A DNA stretch of 64,000 nucleotides from assembly GCA_016719485.1 (NCBI GenBank), contig JADJZB010000008.1, positions 124,001 through 188,000 of the forward strand, given 5' to 3'. Below are positions 28,127-36,184 of this stretch, piece after piece (the first letter of the stretch is position 1; each line of letters opens with the position of its first letter). Made by a program: the position numbers and the translations under genes. Below the pieces are notes generated by a model. That model was not told the origin of the DNA. It ran no database searches and saw only the letters and a program-made list of their open reading frames with translations. Source of the DNA: Holophagales bacterium (lineage in GTDB: Bacteria; Acidobacteriota; Thermoanaerobaculia; UBA5066).

Positions 28127-30751
28127 ATGACCGACGATCCCGAAAAGCCCCCCGTCCCCGCCGAGCAGCGGTTCCCCGTCTCCATCGAGGAGGAGATCCG
28201 CCGCAGCTACCTCGACTACGCGATGTCGGTCATCGTGGGCCGGGCTCTCCCCGACGTCCGCGACGGCCTGAAGCCGGTCCACCGCCGCGTCCTCTACGGC
28301 ATGTGGGAGCAGGGCAACCGGCACAACCGCGCCTACAAGAAATCGGCCCGCATCGTCGGCGACGTCATGGGCAAGTACCACCCGCACGGCGACGCGTCGA
28401 TCTACGACACCGCCGTCCGGATGGCGCAGGACTTCTCGATGAGCGAGCCGCTCGTCGACGGGCAGGGCAACTTCGGCTCCGTCGACGGCGACAGCGCCGC
28501 CGCGATGCGCTACACGGAGATCCGCCTCACGGCGCTCGCCGAGGAGCTCGTCGGGGACGACATCGACAAGGAGACGGTCGACTGGACGCTGAACTACGAC
28601 GGCTCGCTCCAGGAGCCGACCGTCCTGCCGGCGAAGTTCCCGAACCTCCTCGTGAACGGCGCCGAGGGCATCGCCGTCGGGATGGCGACGAAGATCCCCC
28701 CGCACAACCTCCGCGAGGCGTGCGACGCGGCGATCCTCCTCCTCGACAACCCCGAGGCGGGGCTCGACGAGCTCCTCCGCGTCCTGCCGGGCCCGGACTT
28801 CCCGACGGGCGGCATCCTCCTCGGGCGCCGCGGCGTCGTCGAGGCCTACCGCAACGGCCGCGGGATCATCCAGGTCCGCGGCCGCGCGGAGATCGAAGCC
28901 TCGACACGGGCGGACCGCGAGTCGATCGTCGTCACCGAGCTCCCCTTCCAGGTCAACAAGGCGCGGCTCATCGAGCTGATCGCCGACCTCGTGAACGAGA
29001 AGCGGCTCGAAGGGATCTCGGCGATCCGGGACGAGAGCGACCGGGACGGGATGCGCATCGCCATCGACCTGAAGAAGGGCGAGAACGCGAACGTCCTCCT
29101 GAACCGCCTCTACCAGCTCACGCCGCTCCAGAGCTCGTTCGGCATCATCTTCCTCGCGATCGTCGAGGGGCAGCCCCGCGTCCTCCCGCTGAAGGAGATG
29201 CTCCGGCACTTCCTCGACCACCGCCGTCAGGTCGTGGTGCGGCGGACGCGCTTCGACCTCGCGAAGGCCGAAGGCAGGGCCCACATCCTCCTCGGGCTCG
29301 CGATCGCGCTCTCGGGCCTCGACCGCGTCATCGCGATCATCCGCGCCTCGAAGGACCCCGAGGAGGCGAAGGCCCGTCTCACGACGGAGATCGAGGTCGA
29401 CCTCGCCGCCCTGACCGCGTTCCTCGACCTGCCCGTGCTCGACCTTTCGCCCCGCGCGCGGCGCGAGGGGAATCTCGTCCGCCTCGACGAGGTCCAGGCG
29501 CAGGCGATCCTGGAGATGCGCCTGCAGCGGCTCACCGGCCTCGAGCGCGACAAGATCGTCGCCGAGTACAAGGACGTCCTCGCCCTCATCGCGGACCTGA
29601 AGGACATCCTCGCCCGCCCCGAGAGGGTCGCGGCGATCATCCGGGCCGAGCTCGCCGACATCCGGACGCGCTTCGGCTGCGACCGGCGGACGGAGATCTC
29701 GACCCTCGAGAAGGACCTCAACGACGAGGACCTCATCAAGGACGAGGTCGTCGTCCTCACGGTCACGCGGGGCGGCTACGCCAAGAGCACGCCGCTCTCC
29801 GTCTACCGCGAGCAGAAGCGGGGGGGCAAGGGGCGCACGGGCGCCGCCGCGACCGAGGAGGACGTCGTCGAGCACCTCTTCGTCGCCTCGACGCACGACT
29901 CCCTCCTCGTCTTCACGGACCACGGGCGGGTCCACTGCGTCCGCGTCTGGGACGTCCCGTCGGCCGGGCCGGCGGCGCGCGGCAAGGCCCTCGTGAACCT
30001 CATCCAGGTCGAGCCGGGAGACAAGGTCGCCGCGATGACGACGACCCGCGGATTCCCGGAGGACCGCTTCCTCCTCTTCTCGACGAAGAGGGGGCTCGTG
30101 AAGAAGACGGTCCTGTCGGCCTACGGCAACGTCCGCGCGGCGGGGATCATCGCGATCAACCTCGAGGACGAGGACGAGCTCCTCTCCGTCCAGGTCACGG
30201 ACGGCAGCCGCCAGGTCTTCCTCGGGACGCGCAACGGCATGGGGATCAAGTTCACGGAGACCGACGTGCGGCCCATCGGCCGCGACACGACGGGCGTCAA
30301 GGGGATCGAGCTGCGGGAAGGGGACGAGGTCGTCGAGATGGACCTCGTCGACGAGGCCGCGACCCTCCTCGCCGTGACCGAGCTCGGCTACGGAAAGCGG
30401 ACCGACGTCTCCGAGTACCGCCACCAGACACGCGGCGGCTCGGGGGTCATCAACGTCCGCGTGACCGAAAAGAACGGGCCCGTCGTCGGGATCAAGTCCG
30501 TCGGCGAGGGCGACCAGCTCCTCCTCATCACGAGGATGGGGATGATGATCCGATTCGCGGCCGCCGGCGTGCGCGAGACGGGGCGCGCGGCGCAGGGGGT
30601 CAAGGTGATCGACCTCGACGAGGGGGATGCCGTCGTCGCCGTGGCCAAGCTTCCTTCGCTCGGCGAACGGGACGAAGTGCCCGACGAGCCCGAGGACCCC
30701 GACGCCCCGCCCACGGCCGTCCCGGCCGGGGACGAAACGGAAAGCGAGTAG
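28127..30751 (+). CDS. gyrA: DNA gyrase subunit A
   Basis: An 874-residue gyrase A subunit that cuts and rejoins DNA with the active-site Tyr129 (AAMRYTEIRL). The quinolone-determining stretch reads HPHGDASIYDT, so the position equal to E. coli Ser83 is Ala, as in mycobacteria. A long coiled coil and a six-bladed C-terminal domain follow; the GyrA box QKRGGKG near residue 563 is present, which supports gyrase rather than topoisomerase IV. The tail is acidic. The start is one base after gyrB. Confidence 0.98.
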   Translation: MTDDPEKPPVPAEQRFPVSIEEEIRRSYLDYAMSVIVGRALPDVRDGLKPVHRRVLYGMWEQGNRHNRAYKKSARIVGDVMGKYHPHGDASIYDTAVRMAQDFSMSEPLVDGQGNFGSVDGDSAAAMRYTEIRLTALAEELVGDDIDKETVDWTLNYDGSLQEPTVLPAKFPNLLVNGAEGIAVGMATKIPPHNLREACDAAILLLDNPEAGLDELLRVLPGPDFPTGGILLGRRGVVEAYRNGRGIIQVRGRAEIEASTRADRESIVVTELPFQVNKARLIELIADLVNEKRLEGISAIRDESDRDGMRIAIDLKKGENANVLLNRLYQLTPLQSSFGIIFLAIVEGQPRVLPLKEMLRHFLDHRRQVVVRRTRFDLAKAEGRAHILLGLAIALSGLDRVIAIIRASKDPEEAKARLTTEIEVDLAALTAFLDLPVLDLSPRARREGNLVRLDEVQAQAILEMRLQRLTGLERDKIVAEYKDVLALIADLKDILARPERVAAIIRAELADIRTRFGCDRRTEISTLEKDLNDEDLIKDEVVVLTVTRGGYAKSTPLSVYREQKRGGKGRTGAAATEEDVVEHLFVASTHDSLLVFTDHGRVHCVRVWDVPSAGPAARGKALVNLIQVEPGDKVAAMTTTRGFPEDRFLLFSTKRGLVKKTVLSAYGNVRAAGIIAINLEDEDELLSVQVTDGSRQVFLGTRNGMGIKFTETDVRPIGRDTTGVKGIELREGDEVVEMDLVDEAATLLAVTELGYGKRTDVSEYRHQTRGGSGVINVRVTEKNGPVVGIKSVGEGDQLLLITRMGMMIRFAAAGVRETGRAAQGVKVIDLDEGDAVVAVAKLPSLGERDEVPDEPEDPDAPPTAVPAGDETESE

Positions 30752-30754
30752 AGT
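30749..30754 (+). promoter_or_regulatory. possible -10 box (TAGAGT) of a leaderless transcript
   Basis: TAGAGT overlaps the gyrA stop codon and ends 6 nt before the ATG of the transaldolase-like gene. There is no ribosome-binding site. It may be an internal promoter in addition to read-through from gyrA. Confidence 0.35.
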
Positions 30755-30760
30755 TAAAGA

Positions 30761-31414
30761 ATGAGGTTCTTCCTCGACACCCTCGACGCCGACGAAGCCC
30801 GCCGCGTGAAGGAGTGGGGGCTTCTGGACGGCGCCGTCGTCCGCCCCGAGGCCGTCCTCGCCGCGGGGCGCGACTACCGGAAGGTCGTCTCGGAGCTCTC
30901 CCAGGTCAGCGACGGCCCCGTCTTCGCCGCGGTCGCCGCGGGCGAGCCGAAGGCGATGTACAAGGAAGCGCGGGAGCTGGCCAAGCTCGGCAAGGCGATC
31001 GTCGTCCGGCTGCCGATGACGCGCGAGGGTCTCCGGGTCGTGCGCCTCCTCAACGACGAGCAGATCGCCGCCGACGTCCACCTCGTCTTCACGCCGCTCC
31101 AGGCGCTCCTGGCGGCCCGGGCCGGGGCGGCCTACGCCTCGACGCCGGTCGGGAGCCTCGACGCCGCGGGGCAGGTCGGGATGGACGTCGTCGACGCCGT
31201 CGTCCGGGTCTACGACAACTACGGCCTGCAGACCCAGATCGTCGTCGACGCCGTCCAGAACCCCGTCCACGCGCTCGACGCGGCCGCGATGGGAGCGGAC
31301 GCGGCCGCGATTCCCTTCGCCGTCCTCGACCGCCTCTTCGACCACCCGCTCACGGCGCAGGGCGTCGCGGCGATCCGGACGCACGCGGGCGAAGGCCCCC
31401 GGCGAGTACATTAG
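30761..31414 (+). CDS. transaldolase/fructose-6-phosphate aldolase-like protein lacking the Schiff-base lysine
   Basis: A 217-residue TIM-barrel protein with the length and layout of small transaldolases (FSA/TalC type): MRFFLDTLDADEARRVKEWG, then KAMYKEARELAKLGKAIVV, then LPMTREGLRVVRLLNDE. In active enzymes the strand before PxTxEGL carries the Schiff-base lysine (VVK-P); here that position is Arg83 (codon CGG). The downstream NRIDAQG-like segment is also changed (VGSLDAAGQ). So aldolase activity by the known mechanism is not expected. It lies 9 bp after gyrA, and its stop TAG overlaps the GTG of the DUF507 gene. It may be a binding or structural homologue, or a recently degraded enzyme. 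Confidence 0.75.
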   Translation: MRFFLDTLDADEARRVKEWGLLDGAVVRPEAVLAAGRDYRKVVSELSQVSDGPVFAAVAAGEPKAMYKEARELAKLGKAIVVRLPMTREGLRVVRLLNDEQIAADVHLVFTPLQALLAARAGAAYASTPVGSLDAAGQVGMDVVDAVVRVYDNYGLQTQIVVDAVQNPVHALDAAAMGADAAAIPFAVLDRLFDHPLTAQGVAAIRTHAGEGPRRVH

Positions 31415-31698
31415 TGTCCCTCTCCCACGAGCGGGCCATCGACCTCTCCCGCCGGATCCTCGACGGGCTCCGGAAGGCCCCGGGCGTCGAGCTCACGGCG
31501 GAGGCGGAGTACGTGACGAAGGGGATCTCCTCGGCCCTCCAGGGCTGGGAGAAGGAGAACGAGGCCCTCGCCGCCGAGGCGCGCAAGAGGGTCCTCGCGC
31601 GGGGGCGGCGGGTCGCCGAGGGGTCCCGCGAGTTCGACCAGCTCTTCTCCGAGGAGCTGCGCCGGCTCTGGGACGAGAGGTCCACCCGGGGGGAGTGA
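31414..31698 (+). CDS. DUF507 family protein
   Basis: A 94-residue helical protein whose layout matches DUF507: an N-terminal helix SHERAIDLSRRILDGLRKAPG, a central ALQGWEKENEALAAEARKRV helix, then the typical GRRVAEGSREFDQLFSEELRRLWDE. DUF507 proteins are small, cytoplasmic and uncharacterised. The GTG start at 31414 shares a base with the TAG of the transaldolase-like gene, so the two are translationally coupled. Confidence 0.75.
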   Translation: MSLSHERAIDLSRRILDGLRKAPGVELTAEAEYVTKGISSALQGWEKENEALAAEARKRVLARGRRVAEGSREFDQLFSEELRRLWDERSTRGE

Positions 31699-31752
31699 CC
31701 GGACGGGCCGTCGGGCCCGGATGGTTGGCCCCGTGGCCGGGAAAGCTTGCGG

Positions 31753-31778
31753 TTGGTCTAGGCCAAGGATCATCCTTG
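31753..31778 (+). promoter_or_regulatory. two overlapping palindromes, candidate operator of the MocR/PdxR regulator
   Basis: TTGGTCTAGGCCAA (31753-31766) is palindromic at 12 of 14 positions. It runs directly into CAAGGAT-c-ATCCTTG (31764-31778), a perfect 7-bp inverted repeat around one base. Both end 5 nt before the GTG start of the regulator, and the second contains a GATCAT that could be its -10 box. Autoregulation by PdxR-type proteins commonly acts at such sites. Confidence 0.5.
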
Positions 31779-31783
31779 CGTCG

Positions 31784-33298
31784 GTGACGACGCCCGTTCT
31801 CCCCGACCCGAACCCGGAAGAGGCGGGCGGCCGCGTGCCGCTCTACCGGACGATCGCGGACGGAGTCATCCGCGACATCCGGAGGGGCCGCTTCCAGGAA
31901 GGGTCCCGGCTCCCCGCGTCGCGGGCCCTGGCCAGGACTCACGAGGTGAACCGGGCCACCGTCCACCAGGCGCTGCAGGTGCTGAAGCGCGAGGGGTGGA
32001 TCGAGACGAACAAGGGAGGCGGGACGCGCATCGCCCGAAGGTCGCTCGCCGGCCCGATGGTCGGCCCCGCCCCGTCGTGGGACCGGATCTCCTCGGCCCT
32101 CCTCGGCCGGATCCTCGCCGAAACGGGCGCGCAGGACGGGACTCCCGCCCTGGCGCAGGACCTCGCCCGCCTCGCCCCGGACGAGCGGGAGTTCCCGGCC
32201 GAGGCCTTCGCGAAGGTCCTGGCAGAAGTGGCGCGCGACGGGGCCCTCCTGGCCTACGGCTCCCCGTTCGGCTACAGGCCCCTGCGCGAAACGCTCGCCT
32301 CCCGCCTCCAGCGGCGCGGCATCCCGGCCGATGCCGACGCGCTCCTGATCGTCAACGGTGCCCAGCAGGGGCTGGACCTCATCACGCGCGCCCTCGTGGA
32401 CGCGGGGGACGCCGTCGCCGTCGAGAACCCGAGCTACTCGGGAGCGCTCTCCCTGCTGCGGGCCCACGGAGCCCGGCTTCTGGGCGTCCCGCTCGACGCC
32501 GAGGGACCGGAGCCAGAAGCGCTCGCCGCCGCGCTGGCCGAACGCCCGAAGTTCCTCTACACGATCCCCGATTTCCAGAACCCGACCGGGCTCCTGGCCA
32601 GCGCGGGCCGCCGTCGCGGGCTCGTCGCCGCGGCCGCGGCGGCGGGCGTCCTCGTCGTCGAGGACGCTTTCGACGCCGACCTCTCGGTCGAGGGCGAGCT
32701 CCCGCCCCCGCTCGCCGCCCTCGCGCCGGGCCACGTCGTCCACCTCGGGACGATCTCCAAGGCGCTCTTCCCGGGCGTGCGCGTCGGGTGGATCTCGGGC
32801 CCGCGCGAGTTCGTCCACCGCCTCGCGGCGCTGAAGCGGATCGGCGAGCTCACCTCCCCGCCGGTGCTCCAGGCGGCGCTGAACGTCTTTCTCTCGCGCG
32901 GCGACTACGACCGGCATCTCCTGCGCGTGAAGGCGCGCCTCCGCACGCGGCTCGCCCTCGCGCACAAGACCGTCCTCAGGAGCTTCCCCGTCGGCACCCG
33001 CTGCGACCGGCCGCTCGGCGGCTGGGTCCTCTGGGTCGAGCTTCCGGCCGGGGTCTCCGGGCGGGAGCTGGTCGAGGCGGCGCGCGCCGAGGGGGTCCTC
33101 GTCTCCCCGGGCGGCGACTACGCGCCCGACCGTGCCGACACGTCCGCCCTCCGCATCTCCGTCTCCCGCAGCTCGGGCGCCGACCTCGAGAAAGCCCTCG
33201 AGAGCGTCGGCGTACTGGCCCGGGCCGCCGTCCGAAAGGCTCAGCGAAGAGCCCCCCGCGCCGAGGAGCGGCGCGAGGAAGCCCTCATCCAGATCTGA
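31784..33298 (+). CDS. pdxR: MocR/PdxR-type regulator (GntR winged helix fused to a PLP aminotransferase fold)
   Basis: A 504-residue fusion. The N-terminal GntR-type winged helix (VPLYRTIADGVIRDIRRG, GSRLPASRALARTHEVNRAT) is followed by a fold-type I aminotransferase domain with the PLP lysine K326 in TISKALFPG. In the MocR family such proteins sense PLP; PdxR members control pdxST. The next genes are pdxS and pdxT, 14 bp downstream, which supports PdxR. An in-frame ATG at 31721 exists, but the GTG at 31784 is preferred because it leaves the palindromes upstream and starts closer to the conserved domain. Confidence 0.8.
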   Translation: MTTPVLPDPNPEEAGGRVPLYRTIADGVIRDIRRGRFQEGSRLPASRALARTHEVNRATVHQALQVLKREGWIETNKGGGTRIARRSLAGPMVGPAPSWDRISSALLGRILAETGAQDGTPALAQDLARLAPDEREFPAEAFAKVLAEVARDGALLAYGSPFGYRPLRETLASRLQRRGIPADADALLIVNGAQQGLDLITRALVDAGDAVAVENPSYSGALSLLRAHGARLLGVPLDAEGPEPEALAAALAERPKFLYTIPDFQNPTGLLASAGRRRGLVAAAAAAGVLVVEDAFDADLSVEGELPPPLAALAPGHVVHLGTISKALFPGVRVGWISGPREFVHRLAALKRIGELTSPPVLQAALNVFLSRGDYDRHLLRVKARLRTRLALAHKTVLRSFPVGTRCDRPLGGWVLWVELPAGVSGRELVEAARAEGVLVSPGGDYAPDRADTSALRISVSRSSGADLEKALESVGVLARAAVRKAQRRAPRAEERREEALIQI

Positions 33299-33312
33299 AA
33301 AGGAAAAGAGCC

Positions 33313-34224
33313 ATGAGCAGCAGCCCCGTCTTCTCCTCCCCGTTCACGTCCGATGCGTTCCGCGTCAAGGTCGGTCTCGCCGAGATGCTCAAGGGGGGCG
33401 TCATCATGGACGTCGTCAACGCCGAGCAGGCGAAGGTCGCCGAGGACGCCGGCGCCTGCGCGGTCATGGCGCTCGAACGCGTCCCGTCCGACATCCGCCG
33501 CGACGGCGGCGTGGCGCGGATGTCCCCCGTCGCCAAGATCCGCGAGATCCAGGAGGCGGTCTCGATCCCGGTCATGGCGAAGTGCCGCATCGGCCACCTC
33601 GCCGAGGCGCGGGTGCTCGAGTCGCTCGAGGTCGACTTCATCGACGAGAGCGAGGTCCTGACGCCTGCGGACGAAGAGAACCACGTCTACAAGCACGACT
33701 ACAAGGTCCCGTTCGTCTGCGGCTGCCGGAACCTCGGCGAAGCGCTCCGGCGGATCGGCGAAGGCGCCGCGATGATCCGGACGAAGGGCGAGGCGGGAAC
33801 CGGCGACATCGTGCACGCCGTGAAGCACCTGCGCGAGGTGACACGGCAGATGAAGTCGCTGACGCTCCTCTCCCGCGACGAGTGGATGGCCGCGGCCAAG
33901 CAGCTCGGGGCGCCGTTCGAGCTCGTCGTCTGGGTCGCCGCCAACGGCCGCCTCCCGGTCCCGAACTTCGCCGCAGGCGGCATCGCGACGCCGGCCGACG
34001 CGGCCCTCTGCCGGATCCTCGGTGCGGAGGCGGTCTTCGTCGGGTCCGGCATCTTCAAGTCGGACGACCCGGCCCTGCGCGCGCGCGCCATCGTCGAGGC
34101 GACGACCCACTGGGACGATCCGGCCCGCGTCGCCAAGGCGTCCGAGAACCTCGGCGAGGGGATGAAGGGGATCGAGGCGGCCAAGCTCGTCGAGGCGGAG
34201 CTCCTGCAGACGCGGGGCTGGTGA
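33313..34224 (+). CDS. pdxS: pyridoxal 5'-phosphate synthase subunit PdxS
   Basis: A 303-residue TIM-barrel subunit that makes PLP from ribose 5-phosphate, glyceraldehyde 3-phosphate and ammonia delivered by PdxT. Clear family segments: KGGVIMDVVNAEQAKVAEDA, ALERVPSDIRRDGGVARM, VMAKCRIGH (the ribose-binding lysine is K90), EAGTGDIVHAVKH and LPVPNFAAGGIATPADAALC. A strong AGGAAAAGAG sequence precedes ATG at 33313. It is directly followed by pdxT. Confidence 0.98.
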   Translation: MSSSPVFSSPFTSDAFRVKVGLAEMLKGGVIMDVVNAEQAKVAEDAGACAVMALERVPSDIRRDGGVARMSPVAKIREIQEAVSIPVMAKCRIGHLAEARVLESLEVDFIDESEVLTPADEENHVYKHDYKVPFVCGCRNLGEALRRIGEGAAMIRTKGEAGTGDIVHAVKHLREVTRQMKSLTLLSRDEWMAAAKQLGAPFELVVWVAANGRLPVPNFAAGGIATPADAALCRILGAEAVFVGSGIFKSDDPALRARAIVEATTHWDDPARVAKASENLGEGMKGIEAAKLVEAELLQTRGW

Positions 34225-34226
34225 CG

Positions 34227-34841
34227 ATGATCGTCGGCGTCCTCGCCCTTCAGGGCGACTTCGAGGCGCACGCGGCGGCGCTCGCGCGCCTCGGCGTGCC
34301 GGCCCGCCCGGTCCGGACGGCGGACGAGGTCCGGGGCAGCGCGGGCCTCGTCCTGCCGGGGGGCGAGTCGACGACGATGTGGAAGCTGATGGAGGGGACG
34401 GGCGTCGCAGCGGCGATCGTCGAGGTCGCGCAGCGGGGCGATCCTGTCTTCGCCACCTGCGCCGGAGTGATCCTCGCGGCGCGCCGGATCGAAGGTCCGG
34501 CCCGCGACGGGCTCGGCCTCCTCGACGCGACGGCCGTGCGGAATGCCTACGGGCGACAGCTCGACTCGGCCGTCGTGACGCTCACCGACCTGGACCGGGA
34601 GGCGTTCGGCACCGAACCGCTGGAGGCCGTCTTCATCCGCGCGCCGAGGCTCGCCGACCTCGGGCCGCACGTCGAGGTTCTCGCGCGCCGCGGCGGCGAC
34701 CCGGTTCTCGTCCGGCAGGGGAACGTCGTCGCGGCGACCTTTCACCCCGAGCTCGGGGCCGACCCGCGCGTCCACCGCCTGGCTTTCGCCTCCACTTTCG
34801 CCTCCACTCTCGCGACGGCGCTGCCCCCCCGCGCCGCCTGA
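34227..34841 (+). CDS. pdxT: pyridoxal 5'-phosphate synthase glutaminase subunit PdxT
   Basis: A 204-residue class I glutaminase partner of PdxS. MIVGVLALQGDFEAH opens the protein; the oxyanion LPGGESTTMWKL, the nucleophile C78 (FATCAGVILA) and the His of TFHPEL complete the triad with the following Glu. ATG at 34227 lies 3 nt after the pdxS stop; an overlapping in-frame GTG at 34221 is possible. The C-terminus has a short duplication (FASTFAST) after the conserved domain. Confidence 0.96.
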   Translation: MIVGVLALQGDFEAHAAALARLGVPARPVRTADEVRGSAGLVLPGGESTTMWKLMEGTGVAAAIVEVAQRGDPVFATCAGVILAARRIEGPARDGLGLLDATAVRNAYGRQLDSAVVTLTDLDREAFGTEPLEAVFIRAPRLADLGPHVEVLARRGGDPVLVRQGNVVAATFHPELGADPRVHRLAFASTFASTLATALPPRAA

Positions 34842-34851
34842 GAGCGCCGAC

Positions 34852-35988
34852 GTGAGCGCCGTCGAGGATGCGCTGGAAGCGCTCGGCCACCCGCACGGCA
34901 CGCTCCCCGAGCCGCGTCTCCTCGCAGACCTCTTCGTGAGGTTCCAGGCCCAGGTCCCGCTGCGCCGGGCGCAGCCGGACCTGGGGCCCGCCGGAATCCT
35001 CACCTCGTGGCTCGAGGACGGGGCGGGCTGCTGCGGCGGGTCCCGCGTTCGGGTCTTCGCGGCCCTCGCCTCGGCGGCGGGCTTCTCCGTCGAGGAGGCT
35101 CTGGCTCGCGGTCCGGCGGGCGAGCGCCACACGGTTCTCCTCGCGCACGCCCGCCGGGTCCTCCTCGATCCGGCGTTTCCCCTCCCGGCACCGCTTTCTC
35201 TCGATTCGCGCGACGAGCCCGTGTCGACCGGCTACGGGGCCCTCTCTGTACGGGCCGGCGGCAACGAGCGCCTGGAGGTGTCGCTCGAGACGCGCGGGGA
35301 CGAACGGAGCCTCTACCAGATCGAGCCGGGCGAGGGGCCGGCCAGCGGCGACCGCGGCCGGGAGCCGGTCCGAGAGGCCGGGCCCGGACAGCTCTTCCGC
35401 CTGCTGGAGGATCGCCTGCTCCGCTGGCGGAGCGGTGCACTGGAGGTCTCCGACGCCTGGAGCCGGCTCCGGATACCGTTTCCCGCTTCGGCCGGCGAGG
35501 GCCTCGAGGCGCTCTTCGGTCCTCCGATTCCGGAGCTCGCGCGGTCAGGCCCGGCGGAACCGTCGGTCCCCGAGCCGACGCTTTCGGTCTACCACGCGTC
35601 GACGGCGGCGCTGCCGCGCCTGCAGACCCTGCTCGCCGATCCCGCGATCCACGCGGCCCTCCTTCCGGAGGGCTGGACCGTGACGGACCTTTCGGTTCGG
35701 AGGGACGGCTTCGACCGGACGCTCGTCGAAGGGGGGACGCTCCTGCGCAGGGAGCGGATCACGCTCCTCCCGGAAGGAGTCGCCGTCGAGGCCGAAGGGC
35801 CTCTCGCACTCTTCCGGTTGCGAAGGTGGAGGCTGGAGCCGCGTCCCTCCGGAACGCGCCTGCGGATCCAGGCCACCCTGCGCGACCCGGTCCCGCCGCA
35901 CGGCCTCTCCGAAGGGACCCGCCGCCGCCTCGTCTTCGAGCTCGCGAGCGAGCTCCTCGCGCTGGACGGTCGCGCCACCCAAGGCTGA
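34852..35988 (+). CDS. hypothetical two-part protein with an arylamine N-acetyltransferase-like N-terminal domain
   Basis: A 378-residue protein with no signal peptide. The first ~200 residues resemble arylamine N-acetyltransferases: a catalytic-Cys region GAGCCGGSRVRVFAALA (C60/C61), a His in GERHTVLLA (H93) and an Asp in VLLDPAFPL (D106), spaced much like the Cys-His-Asp triad of that family but shorter. The C-terminal part (about 240-378) has an alternating strand pattern with an SVYHASTAALPRLQ opening and may be an unrelated lipid- or ligand-binding fold. GTG at 34852 is 10 nt after pdxT, so it probably belongs to the PLP operon. The substrate is unknown, and homology to NAT is inferred from motif order only. 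Confidence 0.5.
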   Translation: MSAVEDALEALGHPHGTLPEPRLLADLFVRFQAQVPLRRAQPDLGPAGILTSWLEDGAGCCGGSRVRVFAALASAAGFSVEEALARGPAGERHTVLLAHARRVLLDPAFPLPAPLSLDSRDEPVSTGYGALSVRAGGNERLEVSLETRGDERSLYQIEPGEGPASGDRGREPVREAGPGQLFRLLEDRLLRWRSGALEVSDAWSRLRIPFPASAGEGLEALFGPPIPELARSGPAEPSVPEPTLSVYHASTAALPRLQTLLADPAIHAALLPEGWTVTDLSVRRDGFDRTLVEGGTLLRRERITLLPEGVAVEAEGPLALFRLRRWRLEPRPSGTRLRIQATLRDPVPPHGLSEGTRRRLVFELASELLALDGRATQG

Positions 35989-36000
35989 GCCGGCCACAGG

Positions 36001-36158
36001 CCCGCAGGGCCAGTGAGGTGGAGACCGAAAAGGGAGAGCCGGCGCGGAGGGGGTTCGGGGGGACCGGCCGCTGGCCCGCAGGGCGAATCAGGTGGAGACC
36101 GAAAAAGGAGAACCGGCGCGGAGGGGGTTCGGGGGGACCGGCCGCTGGCCCGCAGGGC
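36001..36158. repeat. 74-bp tandem repeat, two copies plus a partial third
   Basis: Units start at 36001, 36075 and 36149 (CCCGCAGGGC each time), giving a period of 74 bp. Copies differ by only a few bases. They contain GGTGGAGACCGAAAA and CGGAGGGGGTTCGGGGGGAC segments. The array lies between two convergent genes and runs into a terminator hairpin. Confidence 0.9.
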
Positions 36159-36170
36159 CGCGGTCCCCCC
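36131..36170. terminator. hairpin at the end of the tandem repeat, bidirectional terminator candidate
   Basis: GGGGGGACCG (36131-36140) pairs perfectly with CGGTCCCCCC (36161-36170) around a 20-nt loop that can itself fold (GGCC/GGCC). It sits between convergent genes ending at 35988 and 36185. There is no long U-run, so Rho dependence cannot be excluded. Confidence 0.55.
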
Positions 36171-36184
36171 GATCCATTACGCCG

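Noticed and set aside
28303..31698. A plus-strand frame of 1131 codons through gyrA and the transaldolase-like gene
   Set aside because: Only its last 94 codons (DUF507) are conserved; the rest is out of frame with gyrA.
35989..36180. The 74-bp repeat as a short CRISPR array
   Set aside because: The units are adjacent with no unique spacers and there are no cas genes.
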